DNA of 64,000 bases from DATBLE01 sp963734065 (GCA_963734065.1 CAVTFN010000004.1:372001-436000), one strand, 5' to 3'; counted from the first letter of the stretch, positions 41,798 to 51,666 are shown. Program-made: numbers and translations. The notes: generated by a model not told the origin, from the sequence alone.

Positions 41798-42556
41798 TCA
41801 CAGCCTGACCACGAATCGGGGAGAGCGGATGCGGGGGCACCCGGGCGTCGGAGGCGGCGAGGTCGCCTGGAGTCGCCCCCGCAGCCGGCCGCGATAGACG
41901 AGCTCGACCAGGCCGCGCGTGTGGGGCAGGATCCTGCGTTCGACGCCCCGCAGGCGCGCCAGGATCCGGCCGCGGCGATGGAGCCAGAGGACGGTGCATT
42001 GCCCGCCGACGCTCTCAGTCACCGTTCCGCGGTTCGCGAGCAACAGGCCGAGGACGCGCGCCTTTCCCGTGCGCTGCACGTGGAGGCCGATCGCCGAGAC
42101 CCGCCGGACGACCTTTCCGGGCGCCCGGACGACGACCACGACACCGAGGCGGAGCCGCACGGGGAGCCCTCGCTGCATGGGCGGCCGTGACGTCAGGAGG
42201 ACGAGCTCGGAGTGGTCGCCGGGCTGGGCATGACGCGGGACGTGGGCCGACACGGTCACCGTCGCCGCCCCACCCGGCGCCAGGGTCAGCCGGCGCGGGC
42301 CGACACCCAGCCAGGACGAGCGCCGGGACACCGCCCGCGGCCGCCCGCGGAGGTCGAGTGCGAACCCCGCCCTGACGACGTCGACGACGACCGGCCGGGT
42401 GCCGGAGTTCGTGACCGTCACCGGAGCGCGGGCCGAGCCGTTGAGGGCGACGTGCGACGGCGAGGCGACCAGCGCGACGGGCGGAGGGGCGGTCGCCCCC
42501 GCCAGCGCGGGGGCGACCAGGGCGACGAGAACAGCGGTGGCGGCAAGCGACCTCAC
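41798..42556 (-). CDS. Secreted DUF916-like cell-surface protein
   Basis: A 252-residue protein with signal peptide (residues 1-21) and two beta-sandwich regions: VTVTNSGTRPVVVDVVRAGF and LTLAPGGAATVTVSAHVPRHAQPGDHSELVLLTS, a pattern seen in DUF916/WxL-interacting proteins. No C-terminal anchor span is visible; the tail is Arg/Pro-rich. GTG 42556 is one base from the stop of the upstream gene at 42558, so the two are co-translated. A peptidoglycan- or surface-binding partner of the lamin-tail protein is inferred. Confidence 0.75.
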   Translation of the reverse strand: MRSLAATAVLVALVAPALAGATAPPPVALVASPSHVALNGSARAPVTVTNSGTRPVVVDVVRAGFALDLRGRPRAVSRRSSWLGVGPRRLTLAPGGAATVTVSAHVPRHAQPGDHSELVLLTSRPPMQRGLPVRLRLGVVVVVRAPGKVVRRVSAIGLHVQRTGKARVLGLLLANRGTVTESVGGQCTVLWLHRRGRILARLRGVERRILPHTRGLVELVYRGRLRGRLQATSPPPTPGCPRIRSPRFVVRL

Positions 42557-42557
42557 C

Positions 42558-43643
42558 TCACCGGCCGATGAGCGTGTAGGTGACGGTCGCCGAGTAGTGG
42601 CCCGGCGCGACGACCGGCAACGGCCCGGTGAACCCGAGCGTGGTCGGCCAGACGTCGCCGGCGCCCGCGCTGCGTGCCGATGTCGTGCCGACGAGCAGGT
42701 CGGCCGCGGGCGTGATCGGGACAGCTGCGCGCGCTCCGCCGACCAGCGCCGGGCCGAGCGTGCCGCCTGACGGAGCCGTGCTCGCGATGCCCAGCGGGAG
42801 GTCTGCGGGTGTGAACGCGGTGCGATGGACGGTCAGCGAGTAGCCGGCCGTGTTGTTGCTGTTGACGGTGACCCGCTCCGAGACCGGAGCAGGCGTCGTG
42901 CCGGAGGCGGCGGTGCCGAAGCTGATCGCCGGCTGCTCGAGCGCCAGCGACAGGCTGCTCTGGATGTCGACGTTCACGCTCGCGGTGCCCGTCGGACCGC
43001 CTGTAGTCCCGCCTCCGCAGCCGGTCGCTGCCGAGGAGCTGTTGCGCGGCGTCGGCGTATCGGCATCGAAGTCGTCGGCGTTGGAGTCGGTGTCCGTGCA
43101 GCCGGCGCCTGCGCGAATCGCGGCGGTCGAGCTGCTCAGGGCCGCTGCGGCCGCCGAGCCTTCGTGGTCGGCGGCGTTGCCGTAGCCGACGAAGTCCTCG
43201 ATGCCGGAGACGCCGGAGCAACTCCCGGCCGAGCCGCCGCAGCCGAGCTCCGTCGCGCCGGCGACGACCGCGACCTTACCGCCGGAGACGGCCAGGTTGG
43301 ACGTGCCGGTCGCGTCGGGAGTCGGCAGCGGAGCGCCGATTGCCGCTGCCGAGCTCAGCTGCACGAGGTAGTGGCGGCCGGGTGCGATCGAACCGGCGAG
43401 GGCAGTGGCCTGCCAGCTCGTGCCGGCCGCGGACGCGTACTGGACGGTCCAGCCGTTCAGGCTGACCGCCGACGAGCCGGCGTTGAACAGCTCGACGAAG
43501 TCGTTCCTGAAGCTCGCGCCCGAGTTGCCGCCGCCGGCGTAGACCTGGCTGACGACGACGCCCGACGACGAGGCGGGCGCTGCCGGGGCGGCCAGAAGCA
43601 GTGCGGCGAAGGCGAGGGCGACGAGCAGGCGTGTCCTGTGCAT
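42558..43643 (-). CDS. Secreted lamin-tail-domain protein with WxL-like C-terminal domain
   Basis: A 361-residue protein. Signal peptide 1-24. Residues 28-180 are a lamin-tail (LTD) domain: VVVSQVYAGGGNSGASFRNDFVELFN ... GWTVQY ... GTSWQ ... DFVGYG ... TPTPRN. A Gly/Thr linker follows, then residues 235-361 form a WxL-like beta domain (SISFGTA-type strands, VTVNSNNTAGYSLTV, GHYSATVTYTLIG). Probably exported and surface-bound; LTD domains often accompany nucleases or surface proteins. First gene of a pair with the DUF916-like protein. Confidence 0.85.
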   Translation of the reverse strand: MHRTRLLVALAFAALLLAAPAAPASSSGVVVSQVYAGGGNSGASFRNDFVELFNAGSSAVSLNGWTVQYASAAGTSWQATALAGSIAPGRHYLVQLSSAAAIGAPLPTPDATGTSNLAVSGGKVAVVAGATELGCGGSAGSCSGVSGIEDFVGYGNAADHEGSAAAAALSSSTAAIRAGAGCTDTDSNADDFDADTPTPRNSSSAATGCGGGTTGGPTGTASVNVDIQSSLSLALEQPAISFGTAASGTTPAPVSERVTVNSNNTAGYSLTVHRTAFTPADLPLGIASTAPSGGTLGPALVGGARAAVPITPAADLLVGTTSARSAGAGDVWPTTLGFTGPLPVVAPGHYSATVTYTLIGR

Positions 43644-43703
43644 TGGCGGGCTCCAATCGGGAGGGGAACGGGTGTCCTCCCGTGGTACCGGCCCGCGCCG
43701 CGC

Positions 43704-43723
43704 GCCGAAAGTGTCCTTTCGGC
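43704..43723 (-). terminator. Second hairpin downstream of the hexosaminidase gene
   Basis: GCCGAAAG, four-base loop, CTTTCGGC: a perfect 8-bp stem 78 bp after the hexosaminidase stop and upstream of the lamin-tail gene. No T tract. Confidence 0.4.
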
Positions 43724-43775
43724 TTCCGGCGCAGAGTCGTCACGCTTCAGTCACGTTTCGCGACGGCGCCCGACC

Positions 43776-43792
43776 TGTGCGGGCTCCGCACA
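43776..43792 (-). terminator. Hairpin just after the hexosaminidase stop
   Basis: TGTGCGG-GCT-CCGCACA, a perfect 7-bp stem with 3-base loop, 8 bp past the stop codon. Likely end of the ABC-hexosaminidase operon. Confidence 0.55.
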
Positions 43793-43800
43793 CGACGTGC

Positions 43801-45225
43801 TCAGCGCCAGGGGATCTCGGGTGCCCGGTAGAAGTTCACCCGGAGCGAGTCGAGCAGCGGTGCCTGTGCTCCCAGCCGCTGCCGGTAGTCGGCCCACGAG
43901 CGCCCGCGCGCGGGAGACCAGCCGATCTCGGCGATCCCGATCAGGCGCGGGAACGCGAGGTACTCCGCGTCGCGGATCGACTGCACCGTCTCGCTCCAGA
44001 GCGCCGCCTCGACCCCCAGCACATCTCCCGCGCCCACGCCGGGCACCGTGCGCGCCGGGTCCCACGCATACGCGTCCTGAACGGACGTGTACCCGGCCCA
44101 CTGGAGCCCGAGCGAGGTCGACGCGTCGTACTTCATGTCCAGGTAGGCATGTGCTGCCGGCGACATGATCACCTTGGCGCCCTGCTGCACCGCCCGGGCG
44201 GACAGGGCCGACTTCGCCGGGTCGATGTTCCAGTGCTGGACGACCGTCCCGCCGCGCAGCCGGGCTCGCCCGATCTCCTCCCACCCGATCATCCGCTTGC
44301 CGTACGACTCGACGATCGACTGCACGCGGCCGATGAAGCGGACGTACTCGGCCGTCTTCGTCGCCATCGCCTCGTCGCCGCCGATGTGGATCCAGGGGCC
44401 GGGCGTCAGCCGTGCCAGCTCGCCGACCACGTCGGAGACGAAGTCGTACGTGACCGTCTTGCCGATGCAGAGCGAGCTGAACCCGACGTCGATTCCGGCG
44501 TAGAGCGGCGAGGGCTTCCCGTCGCAGGCGAGCTTCGGGTAGGAGGACAGCGCCGCGTGGACGTGGCCCGGCATGTCGATCTCGGGCACGACCGTGACGT
44601 ATCTCGCGGCCGCGTAGCGGACGAGGCCCTCGTACTGCGCCTGCGTGTAGTAGCCGCCCTTTCCGCCGCCGACCTCGCTGCTCCCGCCGTGCGTCGCCAG
44701 CCGCGGCCACTTCGCGATCGCGATCCGCCAGCCCTGGTCGTCCGACAGGTGCAGGTGCAGGCGGTTCAGCTTGTAGAGCGCCATCAGGTCGATGAACCGC
44801 TCGACGTCGCGGACGGAGCGGAAGTGACGGGCAACGTCCAGCATCGCGCCGCGCCACGCGAAGCGCGGTCGGTCACGGATGTGGACGGACTGGATCCGCC
44901 GCGACCCCGCCACCGGCAAAAGCTGGCGCAGCGTCTGCACACCGTGGAACAGCCCGGCCGGGGAGGCGGCGACGAGACGAACCGCCGACGGCGTCACGGT
45001 CAGCTCGTAGCCCTCGTCTCCCAGCCGGCCGCCACGGGCGAGCCGGAGCGTCACCGGGGCCGACGAGGGCACGACTTTCGTCCCGAGCATCCGGGCGAGC
45101 GCTGCGGCGACCCGGCGTGTCTCCGGCGTCGACGGCGCGACGGAGACGCCGGACGAGGACCGGACGACGAAGCCTCCCGTGCCGGGCGTCATCGTCACCG
45201 GCTTCGGGATCACCGCTGGGCCCAT
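43801..45225 (-). CDS. Beta-N-acetylhexosaminidase, glycoside hydrolase family 20
   Basis: A 474-residue enzyme. The GH20b-type N-terminal alpha/beta domain (to about residue 130) precedes the TIM barrel: RGAMLDVARHF, LHLHLSDDQGWRI, VPEIDMPGHVHA and the catalytic Asp-Glu in WIHIGGDEA. It uses substrate-assisted hydrolysis to release GlcNAc or GalNAc. There is no signal peptide, so it probably acts on imported disaccharides in the cytoplasm. ATG 45225 overlaps nothing and lies one base from the ABC ATPase stop; it is the last gene of the importer operon. Confidence 0.95.
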   Translation of the reverse strand: MGPAVIPKPVTMTPGTGGFVVRSSSGVSVAPSTPETRRVAAALARMLGTKVVPSSAPVTLRLARGGRLGDEGYELTVTPSAVRLVAASPAGLFHGVQTLRQLLPVAGSRRIQSVHIRDRPRFAWRGAMLDVARHFRSVRDVERFIDLMALYKLNRLHLHLSDDQGWRIAIAKWPRLATHGGSSEVGGGKGGYYTQAQYEGLVRYAAARYVTVVPEIDMPGHVHAALSSYPKLACDGKPSPLYAGIDVGFSSLCIGKTVTYDFVSDVVGELARLTPGPWIHIGGDEAMATKTAEYVRFIGRVQSIVESYGKRMIGWEEIGRARLRGGTVVQHWNIDPAKSALSARAVQQGAKVIMSPAAHAYLDMKYDASTSLGLQWAGYTSVQDAYAWDPARTVPGVGAGDVLGVEAALWSETVQSIRDAEYLAFPRLIGIAEIGWSPARGRSWADYRQRLGAQAPLLDSLRVNFYRAPEIPWR

Positions 45226-45226
45226 C

Positions 45227-46398
<1,172 letters not shown>

Positions 46399-46399
<1 letters not shown>

Positions 46400-47286
46400 C
46401 AGCCTTTCACCGCCCCTGAGGTCAGACCGAACGCGATCTTTCGCTGCACGAAGACGAAGAAGATCAGAACCGGAATCGCGGCGAGGATCGACCCTGCCAT
46501 CAGACCGCCCCAGTCGACCTGGCGACTCGTGCCGTAGAACTCCGAGAGCCAGACGGTCACCGTCTGCTTCGACTGGTCGTTGAGCAGGACGTACGCGAAG
46601 ATGAACTCGTTCCAGCTGGTGATGAAGACGAACACCGAGGTCGCCACCAGCCCGGGCGCGACCAGCGGCAGCAGAATGCGGAAGAAGGCGCCGACCCGGC
46701 TCGACCCGTCGACCATCGCCGCCTCCTCGAGCTCCTTCGGGATGTTCACCAGGAACCCGCGTAGCATCCAGACCGCGAAGGGCAGCGCGAACGTCATGTA
46801 CGTGACGATCACGCCGAGGTACACGCCCTGGTCCTTGGTCAGCCCGTACTTCGCGAGCACGACATAGAGCGGGATCACGAGCCCCACCTGCGGGAGCATC
46901 TGGATCCCGATCAGCAGGACGATGAAGACCTCACGACCCGAGAAGCGGAACTTCGAGAGCGCGACCGCAGCCAGGAAAGCGAGGGCGACCGAGATCGTGA
47001 CCGTGATCGAGACGATGATCACGCTGTTCACCACCGAGCTCCAGAAGTACGGCCTGTTCATCGCGTCGCGGAAGTGGTCGAGCGTCGGGTGGATCGGGAA
47101 CCACGTCGGCGTCAGGCGGTTGATGTCGTCGGTCGACTTGAACGCTGTCGCGAACATCCAGTAGACGGGGAAGATCATCACGACGAAGATCGCGAGCGCG
47201 AGCAGGTTCCACCCGAGGCGGCCGCGGTTCCGGCGTCGGTGCCGGCGGGGAGGAGCGGCGACCGCGCTGACGGCCTTCGGCGTCAC
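46399..47286 (-). CDS. Carbohydrate ABC transporter permease (MalG-like)
   Basis: About 295 residues with six membrane spans. The EAA motif that contacts the ATPase is KELEEAAMVDGSSRVGAFFRILLPLVAPG. GTG 47286 (GAGGC seven bases upstream) is preferred over TTG 47304. The N-terminus has a basic RRHRRRNRGR stretch before the first span. Confidence 0.93.
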
Positions 47287-47347
47287 GACATCGCCTCGTA
47301 CCAAGGCCGACAGCTTCGCTGTCGCCTTTTGTACTCGGCTTCGTCTC

Positions 47348-48316
47348 TCATCGCGTGTTCCCGGCCTTCACCATCTGGCGGACGTAGACGACGCTCATCG
47401 CGGCGACCATCAACAGCATCAGCAGCGAGATCGTCGCCCCCAGCCCGAAGTTGTGGTCGGCGTAGCCCTTGATGAAGACGTAGACGCCCATCAGGTAGTT
47501 CGTCTGGTCGATGTGCGACGCGCCGATCAGCAGGTACGGCTGGGCGAAGACGCCGAAGTCCCAGATGATCGACAGGCTGGTCAGGATCAGCAGGATCGGC
47601 TTCAGGACCGGGAAGGTGACGTCGCGGAAGATGCGTAGCGGCCCTGCACCGTCCACCCGGGCGGCTTCGACGAGCTCGTGCGGGACCTGCGCGAGGCCGG
47701 CGTAGACGCTGATCACGATGAAGGGCAGCGCGCCCCACACGATCAGCAGCGTGACCATGGCGAGGCTCGAGGTCGGTGTCGCATACCAGTCGTGGCTCGG
47801 CCCGACCAGGTGGAGCTCGGCGGCGAGGTAGTTGAGGACGCCGTTCTCGAAGTTGGTCATCCAGTAGAAGACCTGCACGGCGACGACCACCGGCATCGCC
47901 CAGACGAGCACGAGCCCCGCCATCAACAGCACGCGCACCCACGCGCTGATGCGGGGGAGCAGGAGCGCGATCAGAGTGCCGAGCACGATCGACAGGCCGA
48001 CGTTGACGATCGTGAACACGATCGTCCGCACGACCGTGTCCCAGAAGACGTGGTCGCCGAGCACCGACCGGTAGTTGTCGATCCCGATCCAGTGTCCCTG
48101 GTGCTGGATCAGCTCGAAGAGGCCGTACCGCTCGAACGAGATCCGGACGAGCTTGTAGATCGGGTAGCCCAGGATCACGACCATGGCGGCCGCGACCGGG
48201 AAGATCAGCCCGTAGGGGGCGAACGAAAAACGGCGGTGCCGCCGAGACGGGATGAAGCTCGTCTCGGCGGCGACCGCCGTGTCTGACGGGACTGCGACGT
48301 CAGCGTCCCGTGCCAT
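47348..48316 (-). CDS. Carbohydrate ABC transporter permease (MalF/UgpA-like)
   Basis: A 322-residue protein with six to seven spans. EAA motif: VPHELVEAARVDGAGPLRIFRDVTFPVLKP. ATG 48316 lies 8 bp after the binding-protein stop. The 61-bp gap to the next permease contains only a small 6-bp hairpin (GACAGC-TTC-GCTGTC). Confidence 0.94.
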   Translation of the reverse strand: MARDADVAVPSDTAVAAETSFIPSRRHRRFSFAPYGLIFPVAAAMVVILGYPIYKLVRISFERYGLFELIQHQGHWIGIDNYRSVLGDHVFWDTVVRTIVFTIVNVGLSIVLGTLIALLLPRISAWVRVLLMAGLVLVWAMPVVVAVQVFYWMTNFENGVLNYLAAELHLVGPSHDWYATPTSSLAMVTLLIVWGALPFIVISVYAGLAQVPHELVEAARVDGAGPLRIFRDVTFPVLKPILLILTSLSIIWDFGVFAQPYLLIGASHIDQTNYLMGVYVFIKGYADHNFGLGATISLLMLLMVAAMSVVYVRQMVKAGNTR

Positions 48317-48324
48317 TCAGCTCC

Positions 48325-49566
48325 CTACGACGCGTTCAGCGTGTACTCGATGTTGTTGTCCGCCGTCGCTGCAGCCTGCTTGACGGACAGCTTCCCGGTC
48401 AGGATCTGGCTCAGCATCGTCCGGAGGATATTCCCGTTCTCGACGTTGACCCAGTTCTTCGCAGCCGGGACGAACCAGCTGCGCAGTGCTGCCCGCTCGC
48501 CGACCTTGCTCGTGTTCAGGAGATTGGTCGCGTTCGGGATGTTGCCGGCCGCCTGGAACGCCTTCTCGGCCGTCGTGCTCGTGAAAGCGGCGATCCAGTC
48601 GGATGCGAGCTGCTTGTTGGCGCCGATCGGCACGGCCAGATCGGAGCCGCCGAGGAAGCCCGGCATCGCCTGGCCGGCGGTGTGGCTCGGCATCACGAAC
48701 TGCGCGGTCGAGCCCTTGTACTTGTCGCCGACGCAACAGGTGAACCAGCCGGGGCCGACGATCGAGCCCGCGTTGCCGTCCGCGTACACGCTGTACGGGG
48801 TGGGCCGGTTCTCGTCGGTGGTCTTGCTCGCCTTGGAGGCGGCGGCGTAGAAGTTCTTGTACGCCGTCAGCCCTGCGATCGCCTTCGGCGACTCGAGCAG
48901 GCCCTTCCACTTACCGCTCACCTGCGCGGCGATCTTGCCGCCGAAGTCGTAGACGAACCCCATCGCCACGTACCAGTCGGTGCCGGCGATGTAGACGGGC
49001 GAATAGCCCTTCTTGCCGTACTTCTTGCTCAGCTTGGCGGCATCGGCGGTGAACTGCCCGAGGCTCTTCGGGGTGGACTTGATCCCCGCCGCCTTGTACT
49101 GGTCGGTGCGGTACGTGACCACGCGCGAGCCCGCGTAGTACGGGACGCCGTAGAGCTTGCCGTTGTACCGCCCCGAGGCGGCCAGCCCGGCCAGCCAGTT
49201 GCTCGAGTTGTCGAACGAGGACTTGGCCGAGGTCAGGTCCTGGAACGCACCTGCGGCCATGTACTTCGTCATCTCGGTGTTGCCCATCTCGATCACGTCG
49301 GGCGTGTTGCCGCCGGCGAGCGTGGCGTCGAACTTGCCGAGATGCGTCGGCCAGGTCTGGTACTGGACGTTGACCGTGACGCCGGGGTGCTGCTTCTGGA
49401 ATGCGGCGTTCGCCGCAGCGACCGCCCCGGGCCAGCCGGACTGCGCGTCGACCTGGAGCCAGACGGTGATGCTGGCGGTCGAGCGCTTGGTGGCGCCGCT
49501 CGCGGTCGTCGCAGCTACAGCGAGGACCGCGACGAGCAGGGCGGCGCCGATGATGCGTGCCTTCAT
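48325..49566 (-). CDS. Extracellular sugar-binding protein of the ABC importer
   Basis: A 413-residue family 1 solute-binding protein with signal peptide (MKARIIGAALLVAVLAVAATTASG); there is no lipobox Cys, which is unusual for a Gram-positive-type binding protein. Motifs: ITVWLQVDAQSGW, NVQYQTWPTHLGKFDATLAGGNTPDVIEMGNTEM, and AFTSTTAEKAFQAAGNIPN. It begins the operon binding protein-permease-permease-ATPase-hexosaminidase. GGGAG lies 7 nt before ATG 49566. Likely ligand: an N-acetylglucosamine oligomer or related amino sugar, from its neighbours. Confidence 0.93.
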   Translation of the reverse strand: MKARIIGAALLVAVLAVAATTASGATKRSTASITVWLQVDAQSGWPGAVAAANAAFQKQHPGVTVNVQYQTWPTHLGKFDATLAGGNTPDVIEMGNTEMTKYMAAGAFQDLTSAKSSFDNSSNWLAGLAASGRYNGKLYGVPYYAGSRVVTYRTDQYKAAGIKSTPKSLGQFTADAAKLSKKYGKKGYSPVYIAGTDWYVAMGFVYDFGGKIAAQVSGKWKGLLESPKAIAGLTAYKNFYAAASKASKTTDENRPTPYSVYADGNAGSIVGPGWFTCCVGDKYKGSTAQFVMPSHTAGQAMPGFLGGSDLAVPIGANKQLASDWIAAFTSTTAEKAFQAAGNIPNATNLLNTSKVGERAALRSWFVPAAKNWVNVENGNILRTMLSQILTGKLSVKQAAATADNNIEYTLNAS

Positions 49567-49613
49567 CGAAGATCTCCCATCCTGGAAGGACGGCCCTCGC
49601 GGGTCCGTCTGAT

Positions 49614-49675
49614 TGGATCAGACCACTTGGTCACGACGCGAGATTCTCACAACGCATGAGTGCTTGTCAAGACCA
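49614..49675 (-). promoter_or_regulatory. Promoter and two operator-like dyads of the importer operon
   Basis: On the minus strand a perfect TTGACA -35 (49670-49665) is followed after 16 bp by GAGAAT (or after 17 by AGAATC). TGGTCTTGACAA overlaps the -35 (49675-49664), and TGGTCTGATCCA lies in the early leader (49625-49614). Both resemble the TGGTCTAGACCA operator of DasR/NagR-type GntR regulators (established for that family), matching at about 10 and 9 of 12 positions. Confidence 0.6.
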
Positions 49676-49762
49676 CTTGTGGAGTCTGAGTCTGAATATC
49701 GCTCAACCGTCGGATTTTACCCGATCCGTCTTTTTCACGGGCGCGGCTTTGGTACTGACCGG

Positions 49763-50485
49763 TCAGCGGCGCCGAGGGTTCCGGTTGAGCTCGGTGACGA
49801 GTCGGTACCGGTCGCCTCGATAGAGCGACCGAACGTATTCGACGATGTCACCGGTGCGTGAGTTAGTGGTCCGCTCGAACAGGAATGCGGGCGAGTGCAG
49901 CGGCACGCCGAGCGCAGCCGACTCGTCCTCGTCCGTCACCGTCGGCTCGATCGTCTGCCGGCCGCCGACAATGTCGATGCCGTAACGCTCGGTCAGCAGC
50001 GTGTAGAACGATTGGTGCTCCAGATCGGCCGCGGACAGGCCCGGAACCAGCGAGGCCCGAACGTGGAGCGTCTCGATCGCCATCGTCTCGTCGTCGGCGA
50101 GCCGCAGGCGCTTGACGACCACGATCGGCTCCGCCGGGGACAGGTGCATGATCCGCCCGAGCCAGGGCCCGGCCGACGTGGTGCGGAGCTCGAGGGTGCG
50201 GCTGCCGGGCACCATTCCGCGACGCCGCATGTCCTCGGTGAACGAGGTCATCGTCAGCTCCTGGGCGATCTTGGGCTCGCTGACGAACGTTCCGCTGCCT
50301 CGCTTGCGCACGAGGTAGCCGTCGCGCACCAGGTCGTCCAGGGCGGCCCGAACGGTCAGCCGCGACATCCCCAGGTCGGCCGAGAGCTGGCGCTCCGACG
50401 GGATCGCGTCACCGATCCCGAGCTCCTCGATCAGGCCGAGGACCCGCTCGCGGGCTTCCGACTGTTTCGGCGCGGTCGTGCTCAT
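49763..50485 (-). CDS. GntR-family (HutC/NagR/DasR subfamily) transcriptional repressor
   Basis: A 240-residue protein. N-terminal winged HTH (IPSERQLSADLGMSRLTVRAALDDLVRDGYLVRKRGSGTFV type) occupies residues about 27-70. The C-terminal UTRA effector domain (PIVVVKRLRLADDETMAIETLHVRASL ... FLFERTTNSRTGDIVEYVRSLYRGDRYRL) binds sugar phosphates such as GlcN-6-P or GlcNAc-6-P in the family. It lies between the importer operon and the divergent murQ-nagA operon, both of which carry TGGT-N4-ACCA dyads. The start codon is inside a strong RNA hairpin. Confidence 0.93.
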   Translation of the reverse strand: MSTTAPKQSEARERVLGLIEELGIGDAIPSERQLSADLGMSRLTVRAALDDLVRDGYLVRKRGSGTFVSEPKIAQELTMTSFTEDMRRRGMVPGSRTLELRTTSAGPWLGRIMHLSPAEPIVVVKRLRLADDETMAIETLHVRASLVPGLSAADLEHQSFYTLLTERYGIDIVGGRQTIEPTVTDEDESAALGVPLHSPAFLFERTTNSRTGDIVEYVRSLYRGDRYRLVTELNRNPRRR

Positions 50486-50508
50486 AGGCCGTCCTCTGGC
50501 CTATGAGC
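50480..50508 (-). promoter_or_regulatory. Hairpin enclosing the gntR start codon and Shine-Dalgarno
   Basis: Perfect 11-bp inverted repeat GCTCATAGGCC / GGCCTATGAGC with a 7-base loop. In the mRNA the loop carries AGAGGAC (the likely Shine-Dalgarno) and the ATG (50485-50483) is paired in the 3' arm. Translation of gntR should be sensitive to opening of this stem. Confidence 0.6.
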
Positions 50509-50522
50509 GTGGAGGGGTCCCA

Positions 50523-50599
50523 GGGGAACCGGGAGGTTCCCCGACTCAGTCGGCCTCTGAAAGAAGGGGACTCGTGGGGAAAACATGGTTTCCCCCACG
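50523..50599 (-). promoter_or_regulatory. Structured gntR leader: further hairpins
   Basis: Three more inverted repeats lie upstream of the start hairpin: GGGGAACC-GGGA-GGTTCCCC (50523-50542), CGACT-C-AGTCG (50542-50552) and a 12-bp stem CGTGGGGAAAAC / GTTTCCCCCACG with loop ATG (50573-50599, one wobble). They may form a cis-regulatory leader RNA. No known riboswitch class is recognised. Confidence 0.45.
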
Positions 50600-50656
50600 G
50601 GAGCGAGGTGCAGCCGAGCGACGCTCATCGGGCCAGCATCGTACTGCATGGCGAAC

Positions 50657-50670
50657 GGTGGTCAATACCA
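50657..50670. promoter_or_regulatory. GntR operator-like dyad O1
   Basis: GGTGGTCAATACCA contains the dyad TGGT-CAAT-ACCA and is the exact reverse complement of the site at 50722-50735, 65 bp away. Confidence 0.6.
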
Positions 50671-50721
50671 CATCCCCGAGTCTCGCCCGACGGTGCGCTG
50701 AATTGAGGCGATATGGAGAAA

Positions 50722-50756
50722 TGGTATTGACCACCTGCCGCCGGTCTGCGTACACT
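50722..50756 (+). promoter_or_regulatory. murQ promoter with overlapping operator O2
   Basis: TTGACC (-35, 50727-50732), 18 bp, TACACT (-10, 50751-50756), then seven bases to ATG 50764, so the transcript is probably leaderless. The operator TGGTATTGACCACC (50722-50735) covers the -35, as expected for repression. Confidence 0.7.
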
Positions 50757-50763
50757 GCTCGCG

Positions 50764-51666
50764 ATGACGGCGTTTGAGCAGCTCGGCACGGAGGCGCGGG
50801 ATGCCGCAGGCGCGGATCTCGATCTTCGTTCCACCGCCGAGCTGGTCGAGCTGATGAACGGAGAGGATGCGAGCGTGCCGTCGGCGGTCGCGGCGGCTGC
50901 TCCTGCGGTGGCCGCGCTGGTCGACGACGTCGCCGCCCGGCTGGCCCTGGGCGGCAGGCTGCTCTACGTCGGCGCCGGGACGTCGGGCCGGCTGGCAGCG
51001 CTCGACGCGGCCGAGTGCGAGGCGACCTTTTCCCTCGAACCGGGAACGGTGACTGCGCTGGTCGCGGGCGAGGGCGCCGAGTCGGCGCTCGAGCAGGAGG
51101 CTGCTGAGGACGACGCGGACGGCGGCCGCGCCGACGTCGACCGTCTCGAGCCCGGCCCCAGCGATGCGGTGGTCGGGATCAGCGCCAGCGGCCGCTCGCC
51201 CTACGTGGTCGCCGCGGTCGAGGCGGCGCGCGCCCGCGGGGCGTTCACCGGCTGCGTCGTGTGCGTCGAGGGATCCGAGCTCGCCGCCGTCGCCGAGCGG
51301 GAGGTCTGCGTCCCGGTGGGGCCGGAGATCCTGACCGGCTCGACGAGATTGAAGGCCGGAACCGCCCAGAAGCTGGTGCTCAACATGATCTCGACGATCT
51401 CGATGATCCGCCTCGGCAAGACCTACGGGAACCTGATGGTCGACCTCGTCCCGTCCAACGAGAAGCTGCGTGCCCGGGCGTGCTCGATCGTCCGGGAGGC
51501 GACCGGCGTCTCCACGGAGGAGGCCGGCGAGGCACTCGGCCGCTCGGGCGGCGATCCGAAGGTGGCGATCGTGTCGCTGCTCACGGGCACCGATCCGGAC
51601 GTGGCACGACGGCGCCTGGCCGACGCGGACGGCGTCGTCCGCCGGGCCGTGGAGCCCGGGCCGTGA
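50764..51666 (+). CDS. murQ: N-acetylmuramic acid 6-phosphate etherase
   Basis: A 300-residue SIS-fold lyase. Diagnostic motifs: LYVGAGTSGRLAALDAAE with the sugar-phosphate-binding Ser, ECEATFSLEPG, VVGISASGRSPYVVAAVEAA, and GSTRLKAGTAQKLVLNMIST. MurQ cleaves D-lactate from MurNAc-6-phosphate to give GlcNAc-6-phosphate in peptidoglycan recycling. It starts the operon murQ-nagA-SIS gene and sits under two GntR operators. The stop overlaps the nagA start (GTGA). Confidence 0.96.
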   Translation: MTAFEQLGTEARDAAGADLDLRSTAELVELMNGEDASVPSAVAAAAPAVAALVDDVAARLALGGRLLYVGAGTSGRLAALDAAECEATFSLEPGTVTALVAGEGAESALEQEAAEDDADGGRADVDRLEPGPSDAVVGISASGRSPYVVAAVEAARARGAFTGCVVCVEGSELAAVAEREVCVPVGPEILTGSTRLKAGTAQKLVLNMISTISMIRLGKTYGNLMVDLVPSNEKLRARACSIVREATGVSTEEAGEALGRSGGDPKVAIVSLLTGTDPDVARRRLADADGVVRRAVEPGP

